Assembly (NCBI GenBank): GCA_019925095.2
Contig: CM034409.1
Location: forward strand, 7,381,001 to 7,445,000
Length of the DNA stretch: 64,000 bases
Reading direction: 5' to 3'
From: Dendrolimus kikuchii
Lineage: Eukaryota; Arthropoda; Insecta; Lepidoptera; Lasiocampidae
A program made the position numbers and the translations under genes. The notes under the pieces are model-generated. The model ran no database searches and was not told where the DNA came from. It saw only the letters and a list, made by a program, of their open reading frames with translations. This document shows, piece after piece, positions 1 to 9,529 of the stretch; the stretch's first letter is position 1, and each line of letters starts with the position of its first letter.

Positions 1-352
1 GCATGTTTGCTTATGTGTACCTGAATTTAGTGTAATCAATAGATATATTATCAACTTAGCACAAAAGATATATGTCCGTATTGCGAAACTACCTTCAGCT
101 TCCCTAAGATTACTCACGTTTTGCCTAGAGAGCCTATTTTCGCATATTAATTAAGATAATATTGCTGATCGCGGCCTTAAGTAATTGAAATTACGAACTA
201 AGCTGAACAACGTAGTTTCGTGTGTTTGCCCCGAACAAACAAGGTTAAACATTACCTAACATTTGTGTTCAGAGATTATAGTGGATATAGGATATCGTTT
301 ATTGGAGTCAGGTGTATTATCGATGATCTTAGTTGAAAGGTATAGAAAATAT
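1..352. other. AT-rich sequence, no feature seen
   Basis: I see no open frame, tandem repeat or match to other parts of the window here. Confidence 0.4.
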
Positions 353-1074
353 TGTTACGACCAAATTCCGACAAAGGAAAAAAATTCACACCTGTGTCTG
401 TAGAAACACATATTATTACCTTCCCGCATTTGGACTTCTTTTGTTTACTTTATGTTTAAAAATTGTAATTAGAAAAACAGCCTATTGTGTATTGTAATAC
501 TTTATGGTAGGCATTAACCAGGTATACAATGCAAAAGTGGATGGATGCAGAAGTCGTGGAAGGCCACGACACACCTTCCATGATCAAATTGATCGTGTAC
601 TAGCAGAAGGTGATGTTAGGAGCCTTAAGAACAGACGAGCGTGCATGACAAGAGTTATGAATGTCAAAGAAGCAAGTGAGGTGTGTAAGAATAAGCCTAA
701 ATGGCGCTCTGTTGTTCGTGCCTACCCCGCAAGGGTACTGGCGTGAAGTTATGTATGTATGTATGTATGTATTAACCAGGTGTGATTCTTTGATTATTGT
801 TATGTGTCGAAACATATTGTATTTGTACAGGATAAAAGGAATGCCCGAACGGAGGGCTGAGGCAGTCAAGCGACGATCACGATACGAGCAAGACGTGTAT
901 ACATTCGATAAGCTATATAGTGACGGACATTGCGCGTGTTATTGAATCGTGCATCACGTTTGCATTGGTTGCATCCAGTTATATTTGTACCTGTGTTATA
1001 CGTGTTTGTATAGTTCTAATAAATGCTATAGTAATTCCAACGGCAGTTTAATTCGAGTCCCATAACTCGTAACA
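353..1074 (+). mobile_element. Solo LTR (family LTR-a), split by an RTE fragment
   Basis: The block starts TGTTACGA and ends TCGTAACA, the TG...CA termini with short inverted repeats typical of LTRs. Inside it has a TATA-like gataaaag near 831 and a poly(A) signal aataaat at 1018, in the order U3-TATA-polyA-U5. Flanks are atat and atac, a 4-bp duplication with one change, as expected for Gypsy-type integration. Related copies lie at 12440, 33276, 47519 and 54406. No gag/pol or second LTR is nearby, so it is a solo LTR. An RTE tail sits at 523-770; without it the LTR is about 470 bp. Confidence 0.8.
523..770 (+). pseudogene. 5'-truncated RTE-type retrotransposon tail (family A)
   Basis: The frame 523-746 encodes the last ~74 residues of a non-LTR endonuclease/reverse transcriptase, with the family's GRPRHTFHDQIDRVL and KWRSVVRAYP blocks. 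It ends in a stop followed by a (TATG)n tail to 770. An exact 10-bp target duplication, attaaccagg, flanks it at 513-522 and 771-780, so this is one target-primed insertion truncated at its 5' end. It landed in the solo LTR 353-1074 and is therefore younger than that LTR. Other copies: 11030, 14462, 20437, 38080, 46203 and 61250. Confidence 0.9.
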
Positions 1075-1144
1075 ATACAATAATATTCACATTGGTGGCT
1101 TAAAAGCCACATTTTGTGTGCAAAAGTTAATTTTATAGTACATA

Positions 1145-1550
1145 CATATTGTCACGCCTATTTCCCATTGGGGTAGGCAGAGACGATCTCCACCTGCTAC
1201 GTTCCGACAAACAGTTTTCGCTTCATCAACTTTCATTAATCTTTTCATACATATACGCTTATTTAAACTGCTTTTTATCTAACCTTTTTTAAAATATCTT
1301 CAATTTGATCATGGTGAGTACGTCTCGGTCTACCGGCTACGACTCTACCAGTCACATTCCTGTCATACGCTTATTTTGTGATTCTGCTTTCATTCATTTT
1401 GTCTACATGTCCAAACCACCTTAACATTTCTTTTTAAACTCTTGTCACTACATCTTCTTTCGATCCACAACGAGTCCTTATCAAACTGTTTCTTATTATA
1501 TCACTTACATTAACCTTACATATTTTATTACATAATGTTATAGTACCGTA
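1145..1550 (-). pseudogene. Old RTE-type retrotransposon end (family A2)
   Basis: Read on the minus strand this gives a decayed version of the RTE C-terminus, with a recognisable DEAKTVCRN stretch just before the end, then the tail. It aligns with the better preserved + strand remnant at 52370-52860 and with the minus copy at 28784-29510. Frameshifts and stops make it non-functional. It is clearly more diverged than the family A copies. Confidence 0.65.
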
Positions 1551-2820
1551 GCCATTTGACAAATGCTGAGTCTTTATGATTTCAACACAGTCATTATTCT
1601 CGGAAATTGTTGTGTCTATATTGTTGGTATACTAAAATATATGGAAAAAATATTTATTTATAGAAGATGCTATAAAACTATAGTTCTAGTAATTACTCAT
1701 ATAAAAATGTAAAATTAAAATTCATTCAATGCTTAATGTACATTTACATTAGATATATCTATATATTAACCCGATTAGGATGTAGCATATGATTTAATAA
1801 TTTAACAAAAATCATTACGAATTTATGTGTTCATGAATTAAAATTAATCTTATCCTATTATTTGTTTATTCAATTGTTTTTAAATTTTATTCTTATATAA
1901 TCATATTTCGTCATGTCATAATAGATTATGTTATATGTCAAATAATAACTATTTTAAGGCAGATATTTATTGATGTGTTGTAGTGAATAACAAGGATTTG
2001 TTAACGAATTTTAAGAGTGGATTTATCTTATGAATGCAGGGACACACTGGAGTGGTGCAATCGTTAGCTGGCAGGTATTTCATAATGGCTATTGGGTACG
2101 ATACTGTTATGTAGGTGACGTTACTGCCTAGCACCAACGGAAGACCAGCGTTGGTTGTTATCAACCACAGCATTTGCTGAGTTAGAACCTGTTTAGAGTT
2201 AGTTAAACTTTGACTTTTGTTAAACTGCTTATGTCAAATTTCTTTAAATAACTCTAAATAAACATTATTTTCTTTCATTCTTTCTTTTTTTATGTTTACT
2301 AAATGGATTTGGTGGTATTTGTAATAGGCATTTACAAGTTAGTGGATATTCTAGACTTTACTGACTTTACGAACATTTAATTGGCGATACTTTCAAGTAC
2401 TTTATAGTATTTAGGCGATTGGTGAGGCGAGGCAGACGCAGTTATTCTATCACTCGTCAAGCGTTACTATCTTCAGTAAACTGAGTAAGTCATACATAAC
2501 TGCGCAGGCATAGGGTGACTATAGAGGAAGTTGGAGGTCACCGGGCCAGATTAGACCCATTCATTATATCATCGTAGTAATAAATCTAAATGTGTTATTA
2601 TCAAATGATCGAATAGAGTTATTCTTTCTCTTGTTTTGGTGATTATGATATATGTATTTATTGATTTATTATGTGAAATTTCGATGACTGTTACTATATC
2701 GACAACATTTTGTTGGAATGTGTAATCTTTTTCACATGGTAGAGTCATGCTGGGATCAAATTCTTAATCACAGTTTGTTGGGTTATTTCGATCAGTGTGA
2801 TACTGATGTTTATAGCCTGG
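1551..2820. other. AT-rich unassigned stretch
   Basis: No gene or recognisable repeat is seen. Short frames such as the 68-codon minus frame at 1967-2173 show no motif. A mixed-composition patch at about 2400-2560 may be an old element fragment but matches nothing else in the window. Confidence 0.35.
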
Positions 2821-2821
2821 A

Positions 2822-3328
2822 GTTAATCGTATTTAGTATGATGAGTGAGTTTCCGATGGCCTAATTCCTTCTCTCTTTCTGTCACATTCCTCTTTTTTGT
2901 ACAACGTAGGGAGAATATCTTTGGACACTATCCTCGGGCCCTTCAGGGGGAAGAGCCAGATGCAGCGCAGAAGCATGAATCGAGGTTGCATGTCACTCTC
3001 AGCGACCGGTTCTCCACGCTAACTTCAAACAGAAGCAGTCGTGAGAACTCGATCGCCGAACTACCCACTAAACTTAAACCTGCTCCCCTGTATCAGTACT
3101 TTTATGGAGTCTCACGGGATCTACAACAGAATTACTGCATCGTGATGCCCCTGAGCTCGGCAATACTGGGACATCCTGCTAGCAGAGTGAGCCGCTTCAT
3201 CAATCCCCCCTGAGTCTTCGGCCCCATGTGATGGTAATTATTTTATTCCCCTATCCCATCACCTCTAACCCCTTCTCTCTACCCATCCCTTCTATTCCAT
3301 GCCTCCTATTCTATCTTAAAGCTGCCTC
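2822..3328 (+). repeat. L repeat with a GC-balanced insert
   Basis: The left part (gatgatgagtgag-like, then ...gatggcctaattcc) and the right part (pyrimidine-rich ctatcccatc repeats ending tctatcttaaag) match the two halves of the L copy at 4775-5140. Between them, about 2900-3235 is a more GC-rich insert with a 122-codon frame (2845-3213) that I do not recognise. I treat that frame as incidental because it runs across repeat junctions. Confidence 0.45.
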
Positions 3329-3330
3329 TC

Positions 3331-3479
3331 CATTGAAGCGGAGCGATGCTGCCGAGCGGAGAAACGGAGAAATATAAACTAATAGGAGCGGCTGCTTGTG
3401 CATTGGCACTATTTTTATGCAATCCTATTGGTGAATATTTCTCAGTTTCTCCGCTCCGCAGCCTCGCTCCGCTTCAATG
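3331..3479. mobile_element. 149-bp MITE with long terminal inverted repeats
   Basis: The ends are near-perfect inverted repeats of about 45 bp: cattgaagcggagcga... at 3331 and ...tcgctccgcttcaatg at 3479, and the complementarity continues through the gagaaacggagaaatat / atatttctcagtttctc section. There is no coding capacity. This is the structure of a miniature inverted-repeat transposable element. No clear target duplication is visible, so the superfamily is open. Confidence 0.8.
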
Positions 3480-3481
3480 AA

Positions 3482-3566
3482 CAGGCAGATATCACCCCTG
3501 GTGTTGCAAATGTCTATAGAGGACGGTAAACACTTTCCATTAGCTGGACCGTCGGCCTTGTTGCCA
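3482..3566 (+). repeat. B repeat fragment (diverged)
   Basis: The block ggtgttgcaaatgtctata...ggacggtaaacactttcc matches the poly(A)-proximal third of the B repeat, with many substitutions and no A-tail. It abuts the MITE at 3331-3479. Confidence 0.6.
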
Positions 3567-4774
3567 ACTTCGCAGTACAAAATATCTATATGCCGGACAC
3601 AAAAAGAAAACCAACACACATGGTAGTGGTTAAGTTAACAAAAAAAAAATTGCATATACCATAGTTGTAAGCAATAAGCTTCACAGGCACTATCCTCACC
3701 ACATCATTGTAACAGCAACACTTCGCACTAGTTTAAATACAGAATAAAACCTATTAATAAGATAATATTATGACTAATTTTAAGGTGGGTGTACCTTACC
3801 GACACAAATACAACACCTAACAAACTGTCACACACATTTAAAAAAATCATGTTGCTTCAATACAATCTAAATCAAAATTTCTAAAAAAAGTTACGTAATT
3901 TACGAGTTGGGGGAAAAAAAAGAAGATTAGCCACCGTACATGTAATTAACAAAAGTTTTTTTTGATGAATCATAATAACGCCTAATTTATTGTCTATCCT
4001 GCCACGTATTGTTTTACTTTGGATAATTATTTATTAAGTCATCGTCGAGGTCTTTGCCTCGAAAATATTGAAAATTATCCCTCCTCCAACTATATGAAAA
4101 ATCAAAGTCAAAACTTCATAAATTTTTTTTAACGGACATTACTTTCACCATTCTCCGTTGAGTACTTTTTGATTTTTTTTAAATATTTCCTGTAGTTAAG
4201 TAGTGGAATTATTATTGCTTTATCAATTTTATAATATTAAAAATACAAATAACTGCACATGAAATACATGATATGTAATTAAAATATTCATAAAGACAAA
4301 TATAAAACTATGTCAATATGAATTTCATAACAGAACTTCCGAAGTTTGCAAATAAATGGAGCCTGCAGTCGATAAATAATAAGTTATGTACTGTTGTAAA
4401 TGTATTCCACTGTTGGAGCCGTTCACTGTTCTTCTGATTGGCTTTGTAGTGAGTTCCTGTATTTATTTTCCCGCGGCTTGTAAAGCTGCGTCCATACTTG
4501 TGTCTTTAGGTCTTTCTTAAATATCGTTGTGTGAAATTATTACGTGGTTATAATATATTCACGAATCTCATCAAAAAAACGATGGATGGATTGTATGAAG
4601 GATGATATTGTGATTTATACTGTGAGAAAAGACTTATGTCAGAATAGAGGAGTATGGAAGGAAAATAACAACAATAACAAATAACTGGTAGAAGGTAAAA
4701 AAGAGAGATAATATATTCACGAAAATTATTATCTTGATTGCAGCTCTTAGGTCATACCACGCTCTCACAAAACA
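3567..4774. other. AT-rich unassigned stretch
   Basis: Many A/T homopolymers, no believable coding frame, and no match to the other families in the window. Confidence 0.35.
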
Positions 4775-5140
4775 TCGGAATGAAACTGTTAACCTTGAGC
4801 TAATCTTATTTCGTTCGATGAGAAGAAGAAAAAACTTTATTTGAAGAAATAGCGACGTAATTACATTCCTTATACACAGAGCATATTTTGAGAATTTGTA
4901 CGCCACATTTTCAGCAAACAAGGTTTGCACTCAGCATATTGTTGTGCCGGAATTATATGCGACACAACGCTGATTTTCAGTGCAAACCTTCCTATAGGCC
5001 TAAGACCAAAGCGATCCAATTTTGTTGATGATGAGTGAGAACTCCGAAGGCCTACTTTCCCCGTCTTTCTATCCCATCTTCGCTATCCCATCTCTCTATC
5101 CTATACCCTCTAGACTATCCCCTCTATTCCATCTTAAAGG
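4775..5140 (+). repeat. L repeat, split by element K
   Basis: The left part (gttaaccttgagctaat..., 4789-4823) and the right part (gatgatgagtgag... then pyrimidine-rich tatcccatc units, 5028-5140) make one L copy, as in the uninterrupted copy at 20100. The junctions share gatgag, a plausible target duplication of the K insertion. L has no coding capacity, and its class is unknown. Confidence 0.55.
4826..5024 (-). mobile_element. K element: LINE/SINE-like tail with a conserved hairpin
   Basis: On the minus strand the block ends with AATAAAG and an A/T-rich tail. It matches 51241-51465 over its whole length. The centre is a long imperfect hairpin: aaggtttgcact (4919-4930) pairs with agtgcaaacctt (4979-4990), with inner arms tcagc/gctga and tgtgccgg/gcgacaca. 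It is non-coding and probably the 3' region of a retroposon. Confidence 0.65.
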
Positions 5141-5204
5141 CTTAAAGGTTCGCCCCCTTGTGTTTCAAACGTCTGCGAGTGAAATTCTACCAGTTTTACA
5201 TTTA

Positions 5205-5860
5205 AAAAAAAAATGTGTGCGTGCGCAGTTCACACGCAGTAGAAGTGACACTAAGTGTGACAAGGGGTGGGAAGGATTCTAAATTTCATGACGTCACATT
5301 TCAAATATTATATCGTTATAATATATTTAAGCTTTTAAGGCGATTGAAAGGAGTCTCGCGTGACCAAAGGGCTGGCCTATATTTAGGTCAACGGATTAGC
5401 GTTACTATACAACGTGGTAATGTGGCCAGCACTTTGGGAGCGCACCCCACCGACAGCAATCTGGTGTATATTTTTTAGTTGTAAATATGTTTATAATAGT
5501 ATTTATTTCTTAAGTTTTTTTGTAGTGTAGTTTAAATTTTAAGATGATTTAGTTTATAATATAATTAATTATTTTGTTTCATGTTATTATAAAATAAATA
5601 AATATTAAAATATTTAAGCTAAACACAAAATTCTAAGTATTAACGAAAAACTTCAAAATATATCCACCTCTATCTGTATGAGCATAGTGTTTAAATTATG
5701 AAATATAATGTATTCTATCTCATTCTCTCGCGCAGGCTTAGTCCTATAGATTTGTGTTTATCTTTTTTTAGTGTCGCTTTTTCTTTTCATAGAGTTTCAT
5801 ATCATAACGTTTCTAGAGAAGTTTCACTTCAAAAACTAAACATTTTATTTTTCGTAACGA
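5205..5860 (+). repeat. H repeat, split by a LINE end
   Basis: The two halves, 5205-5333 and 5610-5860, align with the unbroken copy at 60515-60895: a tgtgcgtgcgcagttcacac start, then ...gacgtcacattt..., ...tgagcatagtgtttaaatta..., and a gaagtttcacttc end. The interruption is the retrotransposon fragment 5334-5609. The 89-codon frame at 5698-5967 lies in the repeat and shows no motif. Confidence 0.7.
5334..5609 (+). pseudogene. 5'-truncated non-LTR retrotransposon end
   Basis: The frame ending at 5478 carries the C-terminal signature LGQRISVTIQRGNVASTLG of a LINE polymerase, then a stop and an AT-rich 3' UTR ending in aaataaataaat. An 11-bp sequence, atatttaagct, occurs at 5323-5333 and again at 5610-5620, a target duplication confirming insertion into H. 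The IQRGNAAS-type ending is known from non-LTR polymerases; the clade (L2/CR1-like) is my inference. Confidence 0.75.
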
Positions 5861-6164
5861 GCGTTTTAGTGCAACTATCGAAAGATATTTTTTTGTTAAT
5901 GACAACGCCCAGTAAAAATGTGACTCTGGTTCAATCTTATATGATTCAATTCAAGAGCCATACATAGCTCAATATTTGCTTACTTTTTCATGTTTTATTA
6001 TTTAAAACAAATTTTTAGAGCTAACCTACATTGTTTTCATTCTTTGGCTGATTTGACTTATAAATGTATTAAATTGACCAACGAAAACCGAAATAAATAT
6101 TATAGTATCTGATGTCATCTACTAGGTTTCGGAAGCCTATTGGTGATTTTTTAATTAATTATCA
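5861..6164. other. AT-rich unassigned stretch
   Basis: Nothing recognisable is seen. Confidence 0.35.
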
Positions 6165-6232
6165 TAATATTTTCTTAAGTTTTCGCGACTTGTATACATA
6201 ATAAAACCGTTAAAACGTAGTTTTATTACTCG
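6165..6232 (-). mobile_element. Minimal J element (68 bp)
   Basis: The minus strand joins the 5' end of J (aaaactacgttttaacgg) directly to its 3' end (gtatacaagtcgcgaaaac then ttaagaaaatatt); the body seen at 21289-21583 is missing. The sequence attatca flanks it at 6158-6164 and 6233-6239, a likely target duplication. It looks like an internally deleted copy formed around the inverted arms. Confidence 0.6.
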
Positions 6233-6467
6233 ATTATCACTTCTAGTATCCTCTTTAATGGTACGATGCAGCTTATAATTAATTGAATCGTTGAAAATAA
6301 TACACATGTGAATGGTGCCTTACAAACAAACTTTCAGGAGTAATTTTGATTTTCATTTCATATGAGAGTATTTCTTTGTTGTCAGATATATGTAGCAATT
6401 ATTAATCGATCCTACGTTGTACTGGAACTACAATTTTATAATGAAATCACCAAAAAACAAAATCAAA

Positions 6468-6695
6468 TCTTATACTAATCTATAAAGCTGAAGAGTTTGT
6501 TTCTTTGATTGAACGCGCTAATCTTAGGAACTACTGCTCTAATTTGAAAAATTCTTTCAGTGTTAGATAGCCCATTTATTGAGGAAGGCTATATATCATC
6601 ACGCTAAGACCAATAGGAGCGGAGCACCAAAATGTTTAATAATCGGGGAGTTTTGAAAACAAATTCCACGCGGACGACGTCGCGGGCACAGCTAG
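6468..6695 (+). mobile_element. Non-autonomous Helitron (family F1)
   Basis: The element begins TC (tcttatactaat) after an A and ends CTAG before a T, the A|TC...CTRR|T arrangement of Helitrons. Just inside the 3' end is the short hairpin cgcggacgacgtcgcg. There is no coding capacity and no target duplication. It matches 23047, 34079 and, inverted, 44722. Families of this kind are abundant in Lepidoptera. Confidence 0.85.
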
Positions 6696-6839
6696 TAATA
6701 ATATAAATCACGTTTATTTCCTCTGTCTTCATTATCTATAATTGGCAGGAGGTAACCCTTTAGAGAACGAAATTCTTGTTTAGGAGCCCAGGGGATCTAA
6801 AACAAACGATTTTGAAGAGATGCTGAGTAAAATTGACAA

Positions 6840-7154
6840 GTTTTTTTTTTTATTGCAGGAAATCAGCAGACAGGCAGACGGCCCACTTGATGGAAAGCGG
6901 TTACCATTGCCTATGGACATTTTCAACAGTAAAGTTGCTACAAATGCGCTGCTGCTCTCTTAAGGGAGACTGAAACCTGGTCACTAATGCTGGAACACAA
7001 CTCAAGGTTATTATGGCGACATACTTTAGCCCAGGGGTGGTAGCCATCCAGTCAGGCAAATGCCCTACCACCTGGCTGTGGGTTGTTAAGTCGCCTCTTA
7101 GAACAGGCCGCCCGGCCGTAGGAAATTGTATTATTTCTCCGTTCCTGCACGGAT
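6840..7154 (-). mobile_element. B repeat, near full length
   Basis: It reads poly(T)-attgcagg...tcagcagacaggcagac on the + strand, so the element is on the minus strand with a poly(A) tail. The other end is ttcctgcacggata. At ~315 bp it matches the other complete B copies. The inner tcgcctcttagaaca site is the counterpart of the GTCG...CGAC mini-hairpin found in better copies. B is non-coding; I read it as a SINE or the 3' UTR of a jockey-like LINE. Confidence 0.85.
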
Positions 7155-7304
7155 AAAAAGTGTTTAGATTTACTAATTGGTAAACATACAAAGCGTAAAC
7201 TTACACTGTATTTTGATACTAGTTATAGTCATAACAGGAACCAACGAAAGCGACCACTTAGGCCCTCTGGACTCATTTTGGGTCGTTCAGCCGCAGCAGT
7301 TAAT

Positions 7305-7584
7305 TATTTTTTTTATTGCTGAAACATGGGGGATAGGCTGACAGCCCAACTGTGTTGGAAAGTGTTTACCGTCGTCTATGGACATTAGCAACATCAGAGA
7401 CACTGGAACCTGGCCACTGATGCCGGAACACATTTCATAGTTGTTATGGCGGCATACTCTAGACCAGGAGTGGTAGCGATCCAGTCGGGCAAATGGCCTA
7501 CTACCTTGCTGTGGGTTGTTTTGTCGCCTTTTACGACAGGCCGCTCGGTCGCAGGAATTAGTATCCTTTTTCCGTTCCTGCACG
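7305..7584 (-). mobile_element. B repeat, diverged copy
   Basis: It has the same order of blocks as the copy just upstream, with a deletion after gacattagcaacatc and many substitutions. The end is ttcctgcacgga. With 6840-7154 and 8073-8328 this makes three B copies within 1.5 kb. Confidence 0.75.
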
Positions 7585-7759
7585 GAGAGAATTAATTTGT
7601 CTCCTCTACACAACTGCTCACTATGCTTCAACTATCTCGTACCTAACTGCTTAAGGCAGCCGTTGTCGTAGATTCTTATAATGAACAGGACAAGCACCAA
7701 AATAAAGCGGAACTGTATGCTTTGTCAGTATGTAGTAAGGATACAATTTCATGGGGCTG

Positions 7760-8070
7760 GGCGGCCTTTTTATTATCTAGGGGAAATCCGCTTGAGGACC
7801 ATAAGCCGCGACAAGGGCAGAACCTTGGGGGGATAGTTCGCGACCCGTGTGTGGGATTCGTCAGATCGGGGGTGGCACCAGCATGCCCAGTCAGAACTGG
7901 TGCCATGCCGTTGCCACCCCCGGTTAGGTATACCCACTAAAACCCCTGGGTATTCCGTCCTTCGCTTTATGCCAGGGCTACGGGGATATGACCTAGCCTC
8001 TCCGCAGCCCTGGCAGTCGTGGGCCCCCTCACGAGGCCTCTCCCATTGCCGGGGGGGGGGGGGGGGGGCG
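7760..8070 (-). mobile_element. R1-like LINE 3' tail (family D), ending in an 18-G run
   Basis: It aligns over ~300 bp with 35330-35640. On the minus strand it contains the ggggttttagtgggtata motif and ends in an A-rich tail. A strong conserved stem pairs gggggtggca (7868-7877) with tgccaccccc (7912-7921). The far end breaks off in a run of 18 G at 8051-8068, directly against a B repeat. The overlapping frames here (170 codons minus, 157 codons plus) cross both repeats and are not genes. Confidence 0.65.
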
Positions 8071-8072
8071 TT

Positions 8073-8328
8073 ATTAAGAGGCGACAAAAATACCTCACAA
8101 CCAGGTGGTAGGGTATTTGCCCGCATGGATGGCTCCCACCCCTGGTCTAAGGTATGCCGCCATAACGACCTTGAGTTGTGTTTGGCATTAGTGGCTAGGT
8201 TCCAGCCTCCCTTTAGAGAGCGACAGCACGTTGGTAGCACCTTTGGTGTTACAAATGTCCATAAGCGATGGTACTCGCTTTTCATCAGCTATCTGCTTAT
8301 CTGCTGGACTCATTTAATTTAAAAAAAT
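8073..8328 (+). mobile_element. B repeat, 5'-truncated
   Basis: It starts at ttaagaggcgac, lacking the first ~50 bp, and runs to ctgctggactcatttaatttaaaaaaa. This orientation is opposite to the two copies at 6840 and 7305. The sequence is moderately diverged. Confidence 0.75.
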
Positions 8329-8639
8329 CCACTATACATAGACACGTGTCAATTTCATAATACGATTCTACAAAAGCACCCGCCTTATTCCCTGCGATTT
8401 GTCTTTGCTATTTTTAAAAACCATCATACACAACATGCATTGTAATTGACAATCTATTTCCGATCTTCTCTCCTGTCCTATAATAAAATTTGGAACCAAC
8501 ACGTGCGAATGTAGATCATGCGTGTCATGAAAACGAATGTGACTATTTCTAACATGTGTTATATAATACAGCAATTTAGTTCGTGACAATAAAATGTGGA
8601 AGGAAAATATGGATGGTTTCTTTTTATGTTTGCATGTGA

Positions 8640-8720
8640 ACCAACTGAAAGAATATCCACCTGATGGTGGTTATCACCGTCTATGGTCAGTTGAAATGCT
8701 AAGGTAGCTGATGCGTTCCT
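8640..8720 (-). repeat. Possible ancient B repeat fragment
   Basis: The run cacctgatggtggttatcac...cgtctatggtca resembles the cccacttgatggaaagcgg...cgcctatggaca block of B, at a divergence close to the limit of recognition by eye. Confidence 0.3.
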
Positions 8721-8984
8721 AACTTCATCGAGACTATAAATATATTATACGGGCCACGTATATTATGTGTAGGTTTTACATAAGAACCCATACTTATAAG
8801 CGTTCGTGTCAATCGAACACAGTGGAGTTCGAATCAAGTAACGAACACCCTCGGTCATTCTAATATGTCGCGTAAAGCATACAGTCATTTTAGCAAACAT
8901 TATCATTCTATAGCATTTATCAATCATTATCGTTAGGATTTAGCATTTTATTAATACGCTTTTATTAGCTTCATATGTAACGGA
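8721..8984. other. Unassigned sequence
   Basis: Nothing recognisable is seen. Confidence 0.35.
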
Positions 8985-9205
8985 ATCTTTCAAGTTAAAT
9001 TTGATCGACTTCCCGGTTTCCGATTGAGCTGAAATTTTGCACGTATGTGTATATCGCGTGACAATGCAATAATATGGTACCATGGAGCTGATCTGATGAT
9101 GGAGTCGGATGGTGGCCATAGGAACTCCGTTGTGTTTGGGCTCGTTTTACTTGTCTTGGCTAGCACTCTGCTGCTACATGATATGGAGGATCTCAAAAGC
9201 TTGTC
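8985..9205 (-). repeat. T repeat
   Basis: This block is the reverse complement of 59966-60210, sharing ccgattgagctgaaatttt, ggtaccatgg, gatgatggagtcgga and gctcgttttacttgtcttgg. The minus-strand end is AT-rich; the other copy ends in ACAT repeats, which suggests a retroposon tail. The apparent frames are not conserved. Confidence 0.65.
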
Positions 9206-9341
9206 TTTAAAAACCTTTTTAAAAAAGCTTATTTTTACATAACGTTCCATTTTATCATAAGAGTGCATTTAATTCTTTTTTCAAAGTTTCCACGGAGAAG
9301 GGAATTAAATCACTAAATAATGACTAAAAAATGAAAAATAT

Positions 9342-9443
9342 ATAATAGTTTAAAAAAACTAAAAAATACGCTTTTTAGAAAATCCAACTAAAAAATAGAA
9401 AATAAATTTTAATAAATTTATTTTAGTTTTTTTAAACTATTAT
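9342..9443. repeat. Perfect 23-bp inverted repeat (hairpin)
   Basis: Arms 9342-9364 and 9421-9443 (core aatagtttaaaaaaactaaaa) are perfectly complementary around a 56-bp AT-rich loop. This may be the remains of a small MITE. Confidence 0.6.
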
Positions 9444-9529
9444 TTATTTAATATACATCATTTAAGCAACCCGAGTGACTATCATTTATCACCACATTCC
9501 GTCATCATCATTCTCTCACCAACATCACC

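Noticed and set aside
2845..3213. 122-codon plus frame
   Set aside because: It starts inside an L repeat and continues into an unrelated GC-balanced insert; no motif, no conservation visible.
7773..8322. Overlapping frames of 170 codons (minus) and 157 codons (plus)
   Set aside because: They run across the junction of an R1-like tail and a B repeat and through an 18-G run. The D copy at 35330 and the other B copies do not keep the frames.
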